DNA of 64,000 bases from Marinococcus luteus_A (GTDB taxonomy: Bacteria; Bacillota; Bacilli; Bacillales; Marinococcaceae): positions 248,001 through 312,000 of the forward strand of contig NZ_JAXRUV010000001.1 in the NCBI RefSeq assembly GCF_034497705.1. The letters run 5' to 3'. Numbering within the stretch: the first letter of the stretch is position 1; each line of letters starts with the position of its first letter. Under the pieces are notes generated by a model. That model did not search any database. It had not been told where the DNA came from and saw nothing but the letters and a program-made list of their open reading frames with translations. Position numbers and translations under genes: made by a program. Positions 49,511 to 59,254 of the stretch are shown piece by piece.

Positions 49511-50641
49511 TTACGACCGCCTCCGAATCATCGGCACCCATTTCATATGCGTTCCGATCCGCCACACCCATTCCAGCGGGCCGTAGTAAAAGTATTTCAG
49601 CCACAGCGGGCTCGCTAGCAGCTGCGCGGCAAACACGAGCATGCCGATGGCAAACGCGAACACGTAGCCCGGCGGATCCCAGATGCCCATGCCGTCAAAA
49701 AACGTCCGCCCGCTCTCCCGGAACAGGCTCACGAAAATGACCGACTGCAGCAAATAGTGGGTAAATGTCAGCTTCCCGACGGCGGTAAACGGTATGAGAA
49801 ACATGGAGATGCTTTTTTGGCTCGTGCCGGCGAGAAGCAGTCCGAGGCCGATCCCCAGGCTCACCAGAAACGCGTACACATCATCGAGATGAGCGACGAG
49901 GGGGCTGCCTGATCCAACGAACAGAGCGGCTTTTCCAAGAAGCCCAGCAAGAAGACAGAGCGTCACGAACCGCCATTTAAGATCGCGATCCTCCCGGGCC
50001 CGGGAAAAAATACCGCTTCGATAGGCGTACATCCCAAAGAAGAAATAGCCGAGATGATCGATCATCGTCGACCATTCAATCAAAAGGTATTCCACGCCGA
50101 CCGGATATGTTTGATTTGGGGGCAGGGCGTCCTTCATCCACTGCTCCGAGTTCATCTGCACGGAGGTGTAGCCGTCCAGCAGGTCAACCCCGGTGGAATA
50201 GCCGAGCCAGAACAAAAACGCGAGCCCGAGCAGCCAGTTGGTTGGAAGCCGGAGGCAGCTGAGCAGCACGAGCCCTGCGGAGGCATACATCAGCAGGATG
50301 TCCCCTGCCCAGATAAAGAACCCGTGCAGACCGCCCACGAAAAACAGGATCACGAGCCGGCGAATAAGCGTAGGGTAGGGATTTGTACCTTTTTTATGCA
50401 GTTGGTCGAAAATGAGTACGAGGCTGATGCCAAACATCATCGCAAACAATGGCCGGGCACTGTCTTCGAAGATGATGGCGACGGCAGCTTCAATGGAGGA
50501 GCCCAGCCAGGTCGGATTGGCCGGGTTCACTAACGCGAGTCCGAAAATATTAACGACAAAAATCGCAAACAGAGCCACGCCCCGTATCTGATCAAGTATA
50601 TTGATGCGCTGTCCTGGAATGTTTTCCTGGGGGGATGTCAT
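49511..50641 (-). CDS. DUF418 multi-pass membrane protein (YeiB-like)
   Basis: 376 residues with about ten hydrophobic helices. The N-terminal INILDQIRGVALFAIFVVNI and the C-terminal half with GKLTFTHYLLQS and GPLEWVWR are typical of DUF418/YeiB proteins, related to membrane acyltransferases. The substrate is unknown. The ATG at 50641 is the only sensible start. It is monocistronic by position. Confidence 0.85.
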   Translation of the reverse strand: MTSPQENIPGQRINILDQIRGVALFAIFVVNIFGLALVNPANPTWLGSSIEAAVAIIFEDSARPLFAMMFGISLVLIFDQLHKKGTNPYPTLIRRLVILFFVGGLHGFFIWAGDILLMYASAGLVLLSCLRLPTNWLLGLAFLFWLGYSTGVDLLDGYTSVQMNSEQWMKDALPPNQTYPVGVEYLLIEWSTMIDHLGYFFFGMYAYRSGIFSRAREDRDLKWRFVTLCLLAGLLGKAALFVGSGSPLVAHLDDVYAFLVSLGIGLGLLLAGTSQKSISMFLIPFTAVGKLTFTHYLLQSVIFVSLFRESGRTFFDGMGIWDPPGYVFAFAIGMLVFAAQLLASPLWLKYFYYGPLEWVWRIGTHMKWVPMIRRRS

Positions 50642-50769
50642 GTAAAAACCTACTTTCTACAAAGGGAACTTCTTTTCGGATGTTAATCTTTGGTGCGGGA
50701 AAGAACCCTTATAGAGAATAAACGAAAACGACAGAAAAACTAAAGAGCTATTCGTACTACAGGCTTTAT

Positions 50770-52488
50770 TCACTCTGCAGCACTGCTCTGCCAATCTGCT
50801 TCCCTGCGTGGGTCTCTCGCCCCGGAAAGCTCCCCGCTCTCCTGGTCAAGCGCCAATGCCTGGATCGAGCCGAAGTAGAGCGGCGTCGGCGGGTCGCTAA
50901 TATCCTCGTACCCAATAGCAAGCAGCTCCTCGCGCTGCTCCGATGAAGGAGGCTCCTCCATAATCAGCTCGTCGCCGTCCAGGTGAAAGCGGGGTGCCTC
51001 GACGGCTTCCTCGAGACTCGCGTCATTTGCCACCCAGTCAGAAATCACCTGCGTCAGCATAATCGGAATCCGCTCGCCACCCGGACTACCGATACCAAGC
51101 ACCGGTCCGTCTTCATTTGCGACAAGCATCGGGGAGGACCATGTGACCGAGCGCCGTCCCGGCTCGGGTTCGTTAACGTCACCTTCACCAATTTCGAACC
51201 GATCCATCTGGTTATTCAGAAAGTACCCGTCGGCATATTCCCCGGAGCCCCAGAAGTTGGTGAGTGTATTGGTCATCGACACAAATGTCCCGTCTTCATC
51301 AACGACGGAAATATGGGTCGTGTTGGGATCCCCGGTATAGGAGGATGCTTCTTCCTCAGAGATAAGGCTATCGTCGGGAATTTCCGCAGCCAGCTCCGCG
51401 TTCTGCTCCGGATCGGTCAGTTCATCCACGGGCACATCCACAAAATTCGGATCGCCGTAGTCCGTTTCAATAAACTGGGAGGCGAGCCGCCAGGACATGG
51501 CTGTATCGTGGATAAAGTCCGTGCTGTCGCGTCCTGCTTCCATGCTGTCGCGCTCCTCAAGCATCTGAAGCATCTGTATCACGCTGATGCCGGGAAGCGG
51601 CGGGGCGGCACCGATAATGTCATAGCCTGCATAGGTTCCGACAGACGGGTCGTTCTGGCTGATTTCAAAGGCTTCAAGCGAAGCGGTGTCGATGCCTTCG
51701 ATTTGAGACGCAAGCGACTCTCCGGCCTCTCCTTCATACAAGGCGCTGCTTCCGTTGTCCCGGATAGTCCTAAGGGTGTCTGCGAGCTCCTCCTGCTCCA
51801 CGGTACTTCCGGCTTCGAGAGGCTCGCCGTCCGGGTAGAAATGACTGAGTTCACTGACAGGCAGCCTGCTTTCTCCCGATTCGAGCTGTTCTGCGAGAAG
51901 TCCGGAAACCTCTGAGCTGTCAGCAAGCGCCACTGCTGGATCAAGCAGCTCCTCCCATTCCGCCGTACCGTGTTCGGCATGTAATTCGTTCATTCCGGCC
52001 GTGAAGCCGGGAACACCTATGTCGGATTCAGGAATGCCACCCTCGGGCACGACCTCGCGGTAGTCATATGCCTGCGGGTCTTCGCCCTGATTTTGAATTA
52101 ACACCGAGCCGCCTCCGCCGATACCGGAAGCAAATGGCTCGACGACTGAGACCGCGTATGCGGCTGCGACAGCGGCATCGGCAGCATTTCCTCCATTATC
52201 GAGCACTTCCATGCCGGCCTCGACCGCTGCGGGATGACCGGCGCTCACACCGTAATCGGAAGGCTCACTGGGCGCTTCGGCTTCATTCTCCGTGGCTTCC
52301 TCATTTTCGCTGGTCTCATTTTCCTCTTCCTCTTCCGAAGGCTCGCTTTCATCATCGCTTTCTTCCTCCGAAGAGCATCCGCTTATCACAATTGCGGACA
52401 GTACGGCAGCAGCGGGGAGGAAGCGGCGGAGGTAAACCAAAGTGGGGGAGGGGGTTTTTTTCCGTACTCGTATCACCTTTTTGTTCAT
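50770..52488 (-). CDS. ggt: Gamma-glutamyltransferase lipoprotein
   Basis: Hydrolyses or transfers gamma-glutamyl groups (glutathione, glutamine, poly-gamma-glutamate). The 572-residue precursor has a lipobox (IVISGC, Cys38), so it is membrane-tethered outside the cell. A long Glu-rich linker follows, then the Ntn-hydrolase. The cleavage and catalytic Thr is near residue 390 in NTTHISVVDEDG, and SPGGERIP is the family oxyanion-loop region. Self-cleavage should give two subunits. The acidic linker fits a salt-adapted surface protein. Confidence 0.93.
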   Translation of the reverse strand: MNKKVIRVRKKTPSPTLVYLRRFLPAAAVLSAIVISGCSSEEESDDESEPSEEEEENETSENEEATENEAEAPSEPSDYGVSAGHPAAVEAGMEVLDNGGNAADAAVAAAYAVSVVEPFASGIGGGGSVLIQNQGEDPQAYDYREVVPEGGIPESDIGVPGFTAGMNELHAEHGTAEWEELLDPAVALADSSEVSGLLAEQLESGESRLPVSELSHFYPDGEPLEAGSTVEQEELADTLRTIRDNGSSALYEGEAGESLASQIEGIDTASLEAFEISQNDPSVGTYAGYDIIGAAPPLPGISVIQMLQMLEERDSMEAGRDSTDFIHDTAMSWRLASQFIETDYGDPNFVDVPVDELTDPEQNAELAAEIPDDSLISEEEASSYTGDPNTTHISVVDEDGTFVSMTNTLTNFWGSGEYADGYFLNNQMDRFEIGEGDVNEPEPGRRSVTWSSPMLVANEDGPVLGIGSPGGERIPIMLTQVISDWVANDASLEEAVEAPRFHLDGDELIMEEPPSSEQREELLAIGYEDISDPPTPLYFGSIQALALDQESGELSGARDPRREADWQSSAAE

Positions 52489-52755
52489 GCATCATTCTCC
52501 TTTCCCGGTTCTTACTTGATTCTGTATTACTCCGGCATTCCCCTGCCGGTATTTACAAAGAGGAAAAGAAATCAGACCGATGGACTGGCGGAAGGCAGAA
52601 ATGAAATATGTATACAGCCAGAGGGGCGTGAAAACGCTCTTTTCCTCGTAATATCATTCCTATACCCCAAAACGACTGTATCAAAAGCCCCGGAATGTCA
52701 ATTGGGAATTTGAATTGCTAATGGGCATTAACGGCAGAATTTTTATGAGTTTTTT

Positions 52756-53529
52756 CTAAAAACGATACGCTTCCCCATCATCCGGCACCAAAATATTCGA
52801 CGAGATGCCTTTTTCTTCGGTGAACCTTTGTAATTCTTCCTTCGATAACGTCCAGTGGTTCACCGCTTCCATGTGCACGGCGACAATCTTCGCGCCGGGA
52901 GCGGCCTGCTGTAGCTCGTACACGTCCTCCTTGCCCATGACGAGCGAACCGCCTTCGGCGAACTGGTTGTCTCCGGCATTGACTACGATAACATGTGGCT
53001 GGTGAAGGTTTATCGCTTCCTGGACGCCCTCGTACCAGACGGTGTCACCGGCCACATACAATGTCTGCTCCGATTCGTGGCTGAACACCACGCCACATAC
53101 CGGGCCGACAACGTCTAAAATCTCACCACGACCGTGCTCGCCCTTCGTTTTACTTAGCTGGATTTCTTCGAAGACAGTGTCTTCGTGCAGTACCTCTACG
53201 TGCTGAAAGCCTTCGTTCCGGATTGTCTCCGCTTCATCGGCATTCTGGGTAAACAAAGGAATATCCTTTGGGAGTGCTTCTTTCGCGGTCTTGTCCCAGT
53301 GATCCGGATGGGTATGCGTGACGATGACCGCATCAATGCCGGCGGTGATTTCCTCTAACGAAACTGGAAGATCGACAACCGGATTATTCTTGTCGCCGTC
53401 CGGGGCGTGGGGCGAAGGACTCGGCAGTGGGGGATACGCGCCTTTTTCCCCTAAATACGGGTCGACCAGAAATTTTTTGCCGGCATATTCGACAATAAGC
53501 GTGGCGTTACGGATCTGCTGGATATTCAT
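52756..53529 (-). CDS. MBL-fold metal-dependent hydrolase
   Basis: 257-residue metallo-beta-lactamase fold protein related to the UlaG/YtkL group. Metal ligands: THTHPDHWD (near residue 72), VAGDTVWYE (Asp) and VHMEAVNHW. The catalytic substrate is unknown. ATG at 53529 after AAAGGAGCTTTGCC. It is monocistronic, divergent from the SDR gene. Confidence 0.85.
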   Translation of the reverse strand: MNIQQIRNATLIVEYAGKKFLVDPYLGEKGAYPPLPSPSPHAPDGDKNNPVVDLPVSLEEITAGIDAVIVTHTHPDHWDKTAKEALPKDIPLFTQNADEAETIRNEGFQHVEVLHEDTVFEEIQLSKTKGEHGRGEILDVVGPVCGVVFSHESEQTLYVAGDTVWYEGVQEAINLHQPHVIVVNAGDNQFAEGGSLVMGKEDVYELQQAAPGAKIVAVHMEAVNHWTLSKEELQRFTEEKGISSNILVPDDGEAYRF

Positions 53530-53694
53530 TCGGCAAAGCTCCTTTTATACTGAAATATCATCGAGTTCTGTCAATTGTAACCGATACGGGCCTGGGACAC
53601 ACGTAGAACGATGTTTCGAATACAACTGTCTGGGAATGGGAACTACGTCTAAGCGTGGCAAAGTGTCTAATATATAATTAATGGAGGAATAAAT

Positions 53695-54468
53695 ATGAAG
53701 ATTTTAATAACAGGAGCGACGGACGGCATCGGTATGGAAACGGCGAGGATGCTGAATAAAGAGGGCCATGAGGTGCTGCTGCACGGGCGCAGCGGGGAAA
53801 AGCTTGCGGACGTGGCCAAAAAGATTGGAAATGAAAACGCTGAGCAGTATGTGTCCGATTTATCCCAAATGGCGAATGTGAGAAGCTTCGCCGCAGCGGT
53901 GAAGGAGAAGCACGGGCATCTGGACGTGCTCATCAATAACGCAGGTGTGTACACTGCTTCGAGTGAAAAGACTGAAGACGGGCTCGACATCCGGTTTGCG
54001 GTGAATACGATGGCGCCGTATATCCTAACGAACGAGCTGCTGCCTCTTATGGATGAAACGGGCCGCATTGTGAATTTATCCTCGGCGGCGCAGAAGCCGG
54101 TGGAGGAGAAGGCGCTCGCGGGTCAGGCAGAGCTTCAGGACGGAGAAGCGTACGCCCAGAGTAAGCTCGCGCTCACGATGTGGACGGTGGAGCTGTCGAA
54201 CCGTATCGATCCGGTTATCGTGGCAGTGAATCCGGGGTCCCTGCTCGGAAGTAAAATGGTAAAGACCGCGTTCGGAGTCGAAGGCAACGATATTACGATC
54301 GGGGCGAATATTCTGTATCAGGCGGCTCTATCGGATACGTTTGCTGATGCGTCCGGAAAGTATTTTGATAACGACAGCGGCGACTTCGGCGATCCTCATT
54401 CGGACGCCCTGGACCAGGAGAAGCGTACCGCGCTTATCAAGCAGATGGATGGCCTTATCGGAAAATAA
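53695..54468 (+). CDS. Short-chain dehydrogenase/reductase
   Basis: 257-residue SDR oxidoreductase with TGATDGIGMETA (NAD(P)-binding TGxxxGIG), LINNAGVY (NNAG), and the catalytic set Ser in NLSSAAQKP and Y-x-x-x-K in AYAQSKLAL. The Arg after the second strand (HGRSGEK) suggests NADP preference. The ATG at 53695 follows ATGGAGGAATAAAT. The substrate cannot be told. Confidence 0.88.
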   Translation: MKILITGATDGIGMETARMLNKEGHEVLLHGRSGEKLADVAKKIGNENAEQYVSDLSQMANVRSFAAAVKEKHGHLDVLINNAGVYTASSEKTEDGLDIRFAVNTMAPYILTNELLPLMDETGRIVNLSSAAQKPVEEKALAGQAELQDGEAYAQSKLALTMWTVELSNRIDPVIVAVNPGSLLGSKMVKTAFGVEGNDITIGANILYQAALSDTFADASGKYFDNDSGDFGDPHSDALDQEKRTALIKQMDGLIGK

Positions 54469-54488
54469 AAAAGCATAGCTGAATACAT

Positions 54489-54522
54489 GCAGAACTCCAG
54501 CGGACGGGGTTCTGCTTTTTTT
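54489..54522 (+). terminator. SDR gene terminator
   Basis: GCAGAAC and GTTCTGC pair around a 13-base loop, followed by seven T. Confidence 0.85.
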
Positions 54523-54699
54523 GTATGCCCGCTTAAATTTACTGAACCCCGGGGGACACCGGAATTTATTTACATATTTCCGGGGTAATAAAATACGGGT
54601 CTCTGAAAAACCAAACGTATCGCCACTACCATTATCAGGGTAATTTTATGTATACTAAACAAAAAGAGGTAACGGAAAACTTCGAAAGGAGAACGTGAA

Positions 54700-55737
54700 T
54701 TGGCTACACTATCACTTCAGCAATGGGAAAAACAAAACGAAGGAATCACGCTATTTCCCGCTTTTACAATGGAAGTGACCGAGCCATCAGTGCTTGCGGT
54801 CTATACACATACCCACATTAGGGAGGTACTGCTTCAGGCATTTCTCGGCAAATCTGTTCTTTCAGAAGGGGCGACGATCGTAAACGGCGACCCGCTTAAA
54901 AAGCGCCGGTCGTTTACCCGGGACGTTGGCGTGTGCCGGATCGAAGACGGATTGTATGAGCGTATCCGGGTCCGGGACCAGGTTCGTTTGTTTCAGCAGC
55001 TGTATGCTTCTTCCTGGTCGGTAAATGAAATGCTTTCAATAGTGAAGCTGCAGGAACGGGCGCATTTATCAGTAAAACAGCTGACATATTCGGAAAAGCA
55101 GCGGTTAAAGCTGGTGCGCCTGTGCGCACAGCGGGCGCCTCTCTGTGTGTTCGAAGAGCCGGATCAGAACGTTGACCTGGAAACGAGGCGCATCATCGCC
55201 CGTTTGTTTCAACGCCTGCAGGAGGAAGGCAGCACGGTGCTTGTGCTGACGGGGAATATGGAAAGTGCGGTTCTGCTGGCAGAAAACGTTTACCGCCTGG
55301 AATCCTCCGGGCTGCATTTGGTGGAGACGCAAACGGAAAACGAGGAAGGAGAGGAAAAGGAAGAACAGGCAGCCGTGGAGGAAAAAGAGCCGGGGCTGCC
55401 GTTTGATAAAATACCAAGCCGCGTAAATGAGAAATTAATTTTGTTTCATCCCACCGAGATCGACTTTATCGAAAGCGTGCAGGGCGAGGTGCACCTTCAT
55501 GTCCAGGGAGAAACCTTCCCGGCGGTGTTCACGCTCACCGAGCTGGAGGAGCGGCTGCAGCCATTCGGCTTTTTTCGCTGCCACCGGTCGTATATCGTAA
55601 ATCTGCAGAATGTGCGCGAAATTATGACCTGGACCCGCAACAGCTATACGCTCGTGTTAAACGATGCCTCCCAGGCAGAAATTCCGCTATCCAAAACGAA
55701 AATGGCCGCGTTAAAGGCGATGCTCGGCATCAAATAA
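54700..55737 (+). CDS. LytTR regulator with degenerate ABC-ATPase domain
   Basis: 345 residues. Residues about 1-205 follow the layout of an ABC ATPase but the Walker A loop is absent; only a degenerate signature (LTYSEKQRLKLVRLCA) and a Walker B-like LCVFEEPDQNVD remain. After an acidic linker, residues 240-345 are a LytTR DNA-binding domain (DFIESVQGEVHLHV, CHRSYIVNLQNVREI). TTG start at 54700, 8 bases after AAAGGAG. It lies directly before the ABC exporter and three tandem repeats, so it probably controls that exporter. Confidence 0.82.
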   Translation: MATLSLQQWEKQNEGITLFPAFTMEVTEPSVLAVYTHTHIREVLLQAFLGKSVLSEGATIVNGDPLKKRRSFTRDVGVCRIEDGLYERIRVRDQVRLFQQLYASSWSVNEMLSIVKLQERAHLSVKQLTYSEKQRLKLVRLCAQRAPLCVFEEPDQNVDLETRRIIARLFQRLQEEGSTVLVLTGNMESAVLLAENVYRLESSGLHLVETQTENEEGEEKEEQAAVEEKEPGLPFDKIPSRVNEKLILFHPTEIDFIESVQGEVHLHVQGETFPAVFTLTELEERLQPFGFFRCHRSYIVNLQNVREIMTWTRNSYTLVLNDASQAEIPLSKTKMAALKAMLGIK

Positions 55738-55738
55738 G

Positions 55739-55800
55739 TGTTCCACTGAGCGCAGAATATGTATCATTGAGGGCCGAATATGCTCCATTGACCCAGAATA
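55739..55800 (+). repeat. Three tandem imperfect 21-bp repeats before the ABC operon
   Basis: Three copies (55739-55759, 55760-55780, 55781-55800) share TG-x-x-x-CA-Y-TGA and end in GAATA; periods 21, 21 and 20. A -10 TATAAT (55799-55804) begins at the end of the third copy, and there is no -35 at 17 bases. Two-turn spacing on one DNA face suits LytTR dimers. Confidence 0.65.
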
Positions 55801-55861
55801 TAATGCGCCAGACCGCGTTTCTTCGTATGCTGAAAGCAATCACATAAGAGGAGGCGCAATA

Positions 55862-56710
55862 ATGGAACCGATTCTTCACCTTCAAGGTGTATCCAAGATG
55901 TACGGCAACCAGGTGGCCGTCAACGACCTGGATATCGACGTGCAGCCAGGCGAAATTTTCGGCTTTTTAGGTCCGAGCGGCTCTGGAAAAACAACCACTA
56001 TTAAAATGATTACCAATCAGCTCGAGGCAACCGACGGCGAGGTGCGCGTCTTCGGCCGGTCTCTGCCGGTGCGGGCAACGAGCGACTTTTACCGGCGGTT
56101 TGGTGTGCTGACGGATAACAGCGGCCTGTATCAGCGACTGAGCATTGAGGAAAATCTCGCGCTTTATGCCAAGCTGTACGACGTGCCGAGACAGCGTATC
56201 CAGGACGTGCTGGAGCTTGTGAATCTGCAGGACGCACGCCGCAGGTCGGTGGCCAAATTGTCCAAGGGCATGAGGCAGCGCACGGTTCTCGCCCGGACAC
56301 TGCTCCATGAGCCGGAACTGCTTGTGCTCGACGAGCCGACATCGGCACTTGATCCGGGCAACATGCAGCATATTCACCAGGGGCTTAGGGCATTAAACGA
56401 ACGGGGAACAACGATTTTTCTTTCGACCCATGATATGCAGGAAGCGGAGACGCTCTGCGACCGGGTAGCCTTTATCCATGATGGGCGTCTGCAGCAGGTT
56501 GATACCCCGAAAAACCTGCGGCGGCGGTATTCCGAAGGCATGATCCAGGTAGAGCTGACGAATGGGGATGTGCATACGCTCGCGAACACCCCGGCGTATG
56601 CCAAACAGCTGTACGAATATATGGCTGAGGAACGGGTGGCCGCGATTCATTCCCAGGAACCGACCCTGGGAGACATTTTTGTCCGTTTAACGGGAAGGGA
56701 GCTGGTGTAA
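55862..56710 (+). CDS. ABC transporter ATP-binding protein
   Basis: 282-residue exporter ATPase with GPSGSGKTT (Walker A), LSKGMRQR (signature), LLVLDEPTSALDPG (Walker B) and STHDMQEAE (H-loop). The C-terminal extension is as in NatA/CcmA-type exporters of drugs, lipids or sodium. The ATG at 55862 follows AGGAGGCGCAATA. The permease gene begins two bases after the stop. Confidence 0.9.
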   Translation: MEPILHLQGVSKMYGNQVAVNDLDIDVQPGEIFGFLGPSGSGKTTTIKMITNQLEATDGEVRVFGRSLPVRATSDFYRRFGVLTDNSGLYQRLSIEENLALYAKLYDVPRQRIQDVLELVNLQDARRRSVAKLSKGMRQRTVLARTLLHEPELLVLDEPTSALDPGNMQHIHQGLRALNERGTTIFLSTHDMQEAETLCDRVAFIHDGRLQQVDTPKNLRRRYSEGMIQVELTNGDVHTLANTPAYAKQLYEYMAEERVAAIHSQEPTLGDIFVRLTGRELV

Positions 56711-56712
56711 CG

Positions 56713-57420
56713 ATGATGGCCGTGCAGCGCATGTATGCTATTTTTATGAAGGATGTTAAAGATTTATCGAAAAACCTGTTTGTAACGACTACTGTGATAA
56801 CGCCGGTTATCCTGGCTCTGTTTTACGGGCAGCAGGGCCAGCTGCCGATAGAAATTCATTACTTAACGTTTAACATCGCGCTGGTGCTTGTGGCGACATT
56901 TGTCCAGGCCGCTCTGATTGCCGAGGAAAAAGAAAAGCATACCCTGCGGGGGCTGATGCTGTCTCCGGCATCTCCGTGGGAAATTCTGGCCGGCAAAAAT
57001 GTGTTAACCTTTCTATTCACAGCATTGACGCTATTCGTATGTGTCCTCCTCGCCGGTTATAATCCGGCTCACGCAGGCATTGTCGGGGCGGGGATGGTGC
57101 TGTCGATCGGTTTTTACCTGGCGCTCGGTACGCTACTCGGTCTTTTAGCAACCTCGGTCGTTCAGGCCTCTGTCGCTCTGCTGCCGATTATGTTTGTTTT
57201 CGGATTTTCGCAGATTATCGAAGAAATGGCCAACCGCTACGAGGCAGCAGGGGTGCTTGAATACCTGCCGAACGTCCAGCTGGTGGAGATTGCCCGCCAG
57301 GTGGAGCAGGGAGCGTCGTGGGTCGACGTGACGGCTCCGCTCTTATGGATTGTCGGCTGGACGGCGGTGATGTGGGGCGTCGTTTTCATCACCTACCAGC
57401 GTCGTCAGCTTGAGGATTAG
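56713..57420 (+). CDS. ABC-2 type transporter permease
   Basis: 235-residue membrane protein with six predicted helices (for example ALVLVATFVQAALIAEEKEK and PIMFVFGFSQIIEEM), typical of ABC-2 permeases. It pairs with the preceding ATPase. The ATG lies two bases after the ATPase stop, with AAGGGAGCTGGTG as ribosome site. The exported substrate cannot be told. Confidence 0.87.
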   Translation: MMAVQRMYAIFMKDVKDLSKNLFVTTTVITPVILALFYGQQGQLPIEIHYLTFNIALVLVATFVQAALIAEEKEKHTLRGLMLSPASPWEILAGKNVLTFLFTALTLFVCVLLAGYNPAHAGIVGAGMVLSIGFYLALGTLLGLLATSVVQASVALLPIMFVFGFSQIIEEMANRYEAAGVLEYLPNVQLVEIARQVEQGASWVDVTAPLLWIVGWTAVMWGVVFITYQRRQLED

Positions 57421-57447
57421 GAAAAAGCTTTTTTAGATAAAAGGAAA

Positions 57448-57489
57448 GGAAGCACCGGGCGCCGTTTGGCACGTGGGTGCTTCCTTTTT
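57448..57489. terminator. Terminator between permease and mqo
   Basis: GGAAGCACC and GGTGCTTCC pair around a 19-base GC-rich loop and are followed by TTTTT. It probably serves both convergent genes. Confidence 0.8.
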
Positions 57490-57505
57490 CCTATGGCAGT
57501 ATGGT

Positions 57506-59002
57506 TTACGCTTTGGATGCCGTAAGACCAAGAGTGCGTGACGTGGAATCGTGAACCATGTCCAGCAGCTCCGGGTTATCCTCGAGGGATTTGCCGTAGG
57601 ATGGAATGATTTCCTTCAGCTTCGGCTCCCACGCTTCCAGATGCTCGGGAAAGCATTTGTTCAAAACCTCGAGCATAATGGACACCGATACGGAAGCTCC
57701 CGGGGATTCACCGAGGAGAGCCGCCATCGACTGATCGCTCGCGTGAATCAGCTTGGTGCCAAACTGCAGGGCGCCGCGGCCGCCTTCTTCGGTATCCTCA
57801 ATCAGCTGCACGCGCTGGCCGGCGACAAGCAGCTCCCAGTCCTCGCTGGAGGCATTCGGCACGAAGTTTCGCAGCTCCTCCATTCGGTTCTCCTTCGTCA
57901 TGCTCAGCTGCTGGGCTAGATATTTGAGCAGCGGCGTGTTCTTGGCACCTGCTGCGAGCATTGTCAGCACGTTCGTCGGCTTGACGGAGCCGAACAGGTC
58001 CAGCGGCGAGCCCTGTTTCAGGAACTTGGGCGTAAATCCGGCAAACGGGCCGTATAATAGCGTATCCCTTCCTTCGATATGGCGGCGGTCCAGGTGAGGC
58101 ACCGTCATCGGCGGGGTGCCGGCGGGCTCTTTACCATACACCTTGGAATGATGCTTTTGGACGACCTCCGGATTATCACAGACGAGGAATTCACCGCTGA
58201 TCGGAAAGCCTCCGATATATTTGCTTTCCGGGATGCCGGTTTTCTGCAGCAGCGGCAGGGCGCCGCCGCCGGCACCGATAAAGGCGAAGGAAGCCGTATG
58301 TTCTTCCAAAGTTTCCTTTTCATGGTTCTGTACCTTTATTTCCCACGAGCCGTCGTTTTTTTGATTAATATCATCGACGGAATGGCTGTAGCGGATCTCA
58401 ATATTGTCCTGCTTCTCCAGGTTGGCCAGCATTTGACGGGTCAGTTCCCCGAAATTGATATCGGTGCCATGGTCAACCTTCGTGGCCGCTATCGGCTCGT
58501 CAGCGTCACGGCCCTCCATCATTAACGGAATCCACTGCCTGATTTGCTCAGGATCGTCGGAAAACTCCATGCCCTGAAACTGAGGATGACCGTCGAGAGC
58601 CTCAAACCGCTTTTTCAGAAAGTTCACGTGCTCCTCCCCGTAAACAAAGCTGATATGAGGGAGGGGACGGATAAACTCTTCAGGATTTTGAAGGTCTCCC
58701 TGGTCCACGAGATGAGCCCAGAGCTGTCTTGAGATCTGGAATTGTTCATTAATTTCTACCGCCCGTTCGATTTTAAGCGAACCGTCCGGCTGCTCGGGGG
58801 TGTAGTTCAGCTCACAGAGAGCCGCGTGTCCGGTGCCGGCGTTATTCCATTCATTCGAGCTCTCCTGGCCTGCGGAATCGAGCTTTTCGAACAGAGTAAT
58901 GCGCCATTCCGGCTCGAGCTTGTGCAGGAGCGTGGCAAGCGTCGCACTCACAATACCGGCGCCAACAAGAATCACGTCTGTCGTGGTGTTACTATTGTTC
59001 AT
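57506..59002 (-). CDS. mqo: Malate:quinone oxidoreductase
   Basis: FAD enzyme that oxidises malate to oxaloacetate and passes electrons to quinone, a membrane-peripheral TCA cycle step. 498 residues: the FAD-binding DVILVGAGIVSATLATLL at the N-terminus, then SNEWNNAGTGHAALCELNYTP, FIGAGGGALPLLQKTGIPE and FPISGEFLVC, all typical of Mqo. The ATG at 59002 follows AAGGAGGAATAAAT. A cre-like site lies about 30-40 bases upstream. Confidence 0.96.
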   Translation of the reverse strand: MNNSNTTTDVILVGAGIVSATLATLLHKLEPEWRITLFEKLDSAGQESSNEWNNAGTGHAALCELNYTPEQPDGSLKIERAVEINEQFQISRQLWAHLVDQGDLQNPEEFIRPLPHISFVYGEEHVNFLKKRFEALDGHPQFQGMEFSDDPEQIRQWIPLMMEGRDADEPIAATKVDHGTDINFGELTRQMLANLEKQDNIEIRYSHSVDDINQKNDGSWEIKVQNHEKETLEEHTASFAFIGAGGGALPLLQKTGIPESKYIGGFPISGEFLVCDNPEVVQKHHSKVYGKEPAGTPPMTVPHLDRRHIEGRDTLLYGPFAGFTPKFLKQGSPLDLFGSVKPTNVLTMLAAGAKNTPLLKYLAQQLSMTKENRMEELRNFVPNASSEDWELLVAGQRVQLIEDTEEGGRGALQFGTKLIHASDQSMAALLGESPGASVSVSIMLEVLNKCFPEHLEAWEPKLKEIIPSYGKSLEDNPELLDMVHDSTSRTLGLTASKA

Positions 59003-59030
59003 ATTTATTCCTCCTTAAAAAGTGCATAAG

Positions 59031-59043
59031 TGTAAGCGTTTGC
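59031..59043 (-). promoter_or_regulatory. Possible CcpA (cre) site upstream of mqo
   Basis: TGTAAGCGTTTGC fits the core of the cre consensus TGNAANCGNWNNC; the outer W positions do not match. It lies 29-41 bases upstream of the start codon, a position that would block transcription. Confidence 0.5.
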
Positions 59044-59254
59044 GATAAGTAGTATGGTCATCTGATGACTTGGAATTTATCATAACATATTCCGAAAAGG
59101 AAGGACAGACTGCCGGCAAAAAAGAAGCATTTATGTTAAATTGATTTAGCGTTGAATAGATAATAAACAAAACAGCCGTGAAGGTGTACTGGCTGGAAGA
59201 TTCGGGAGTAATACATAGTATATAGAAGCAGCGTAGATTTACAGGAGGGCGCAG

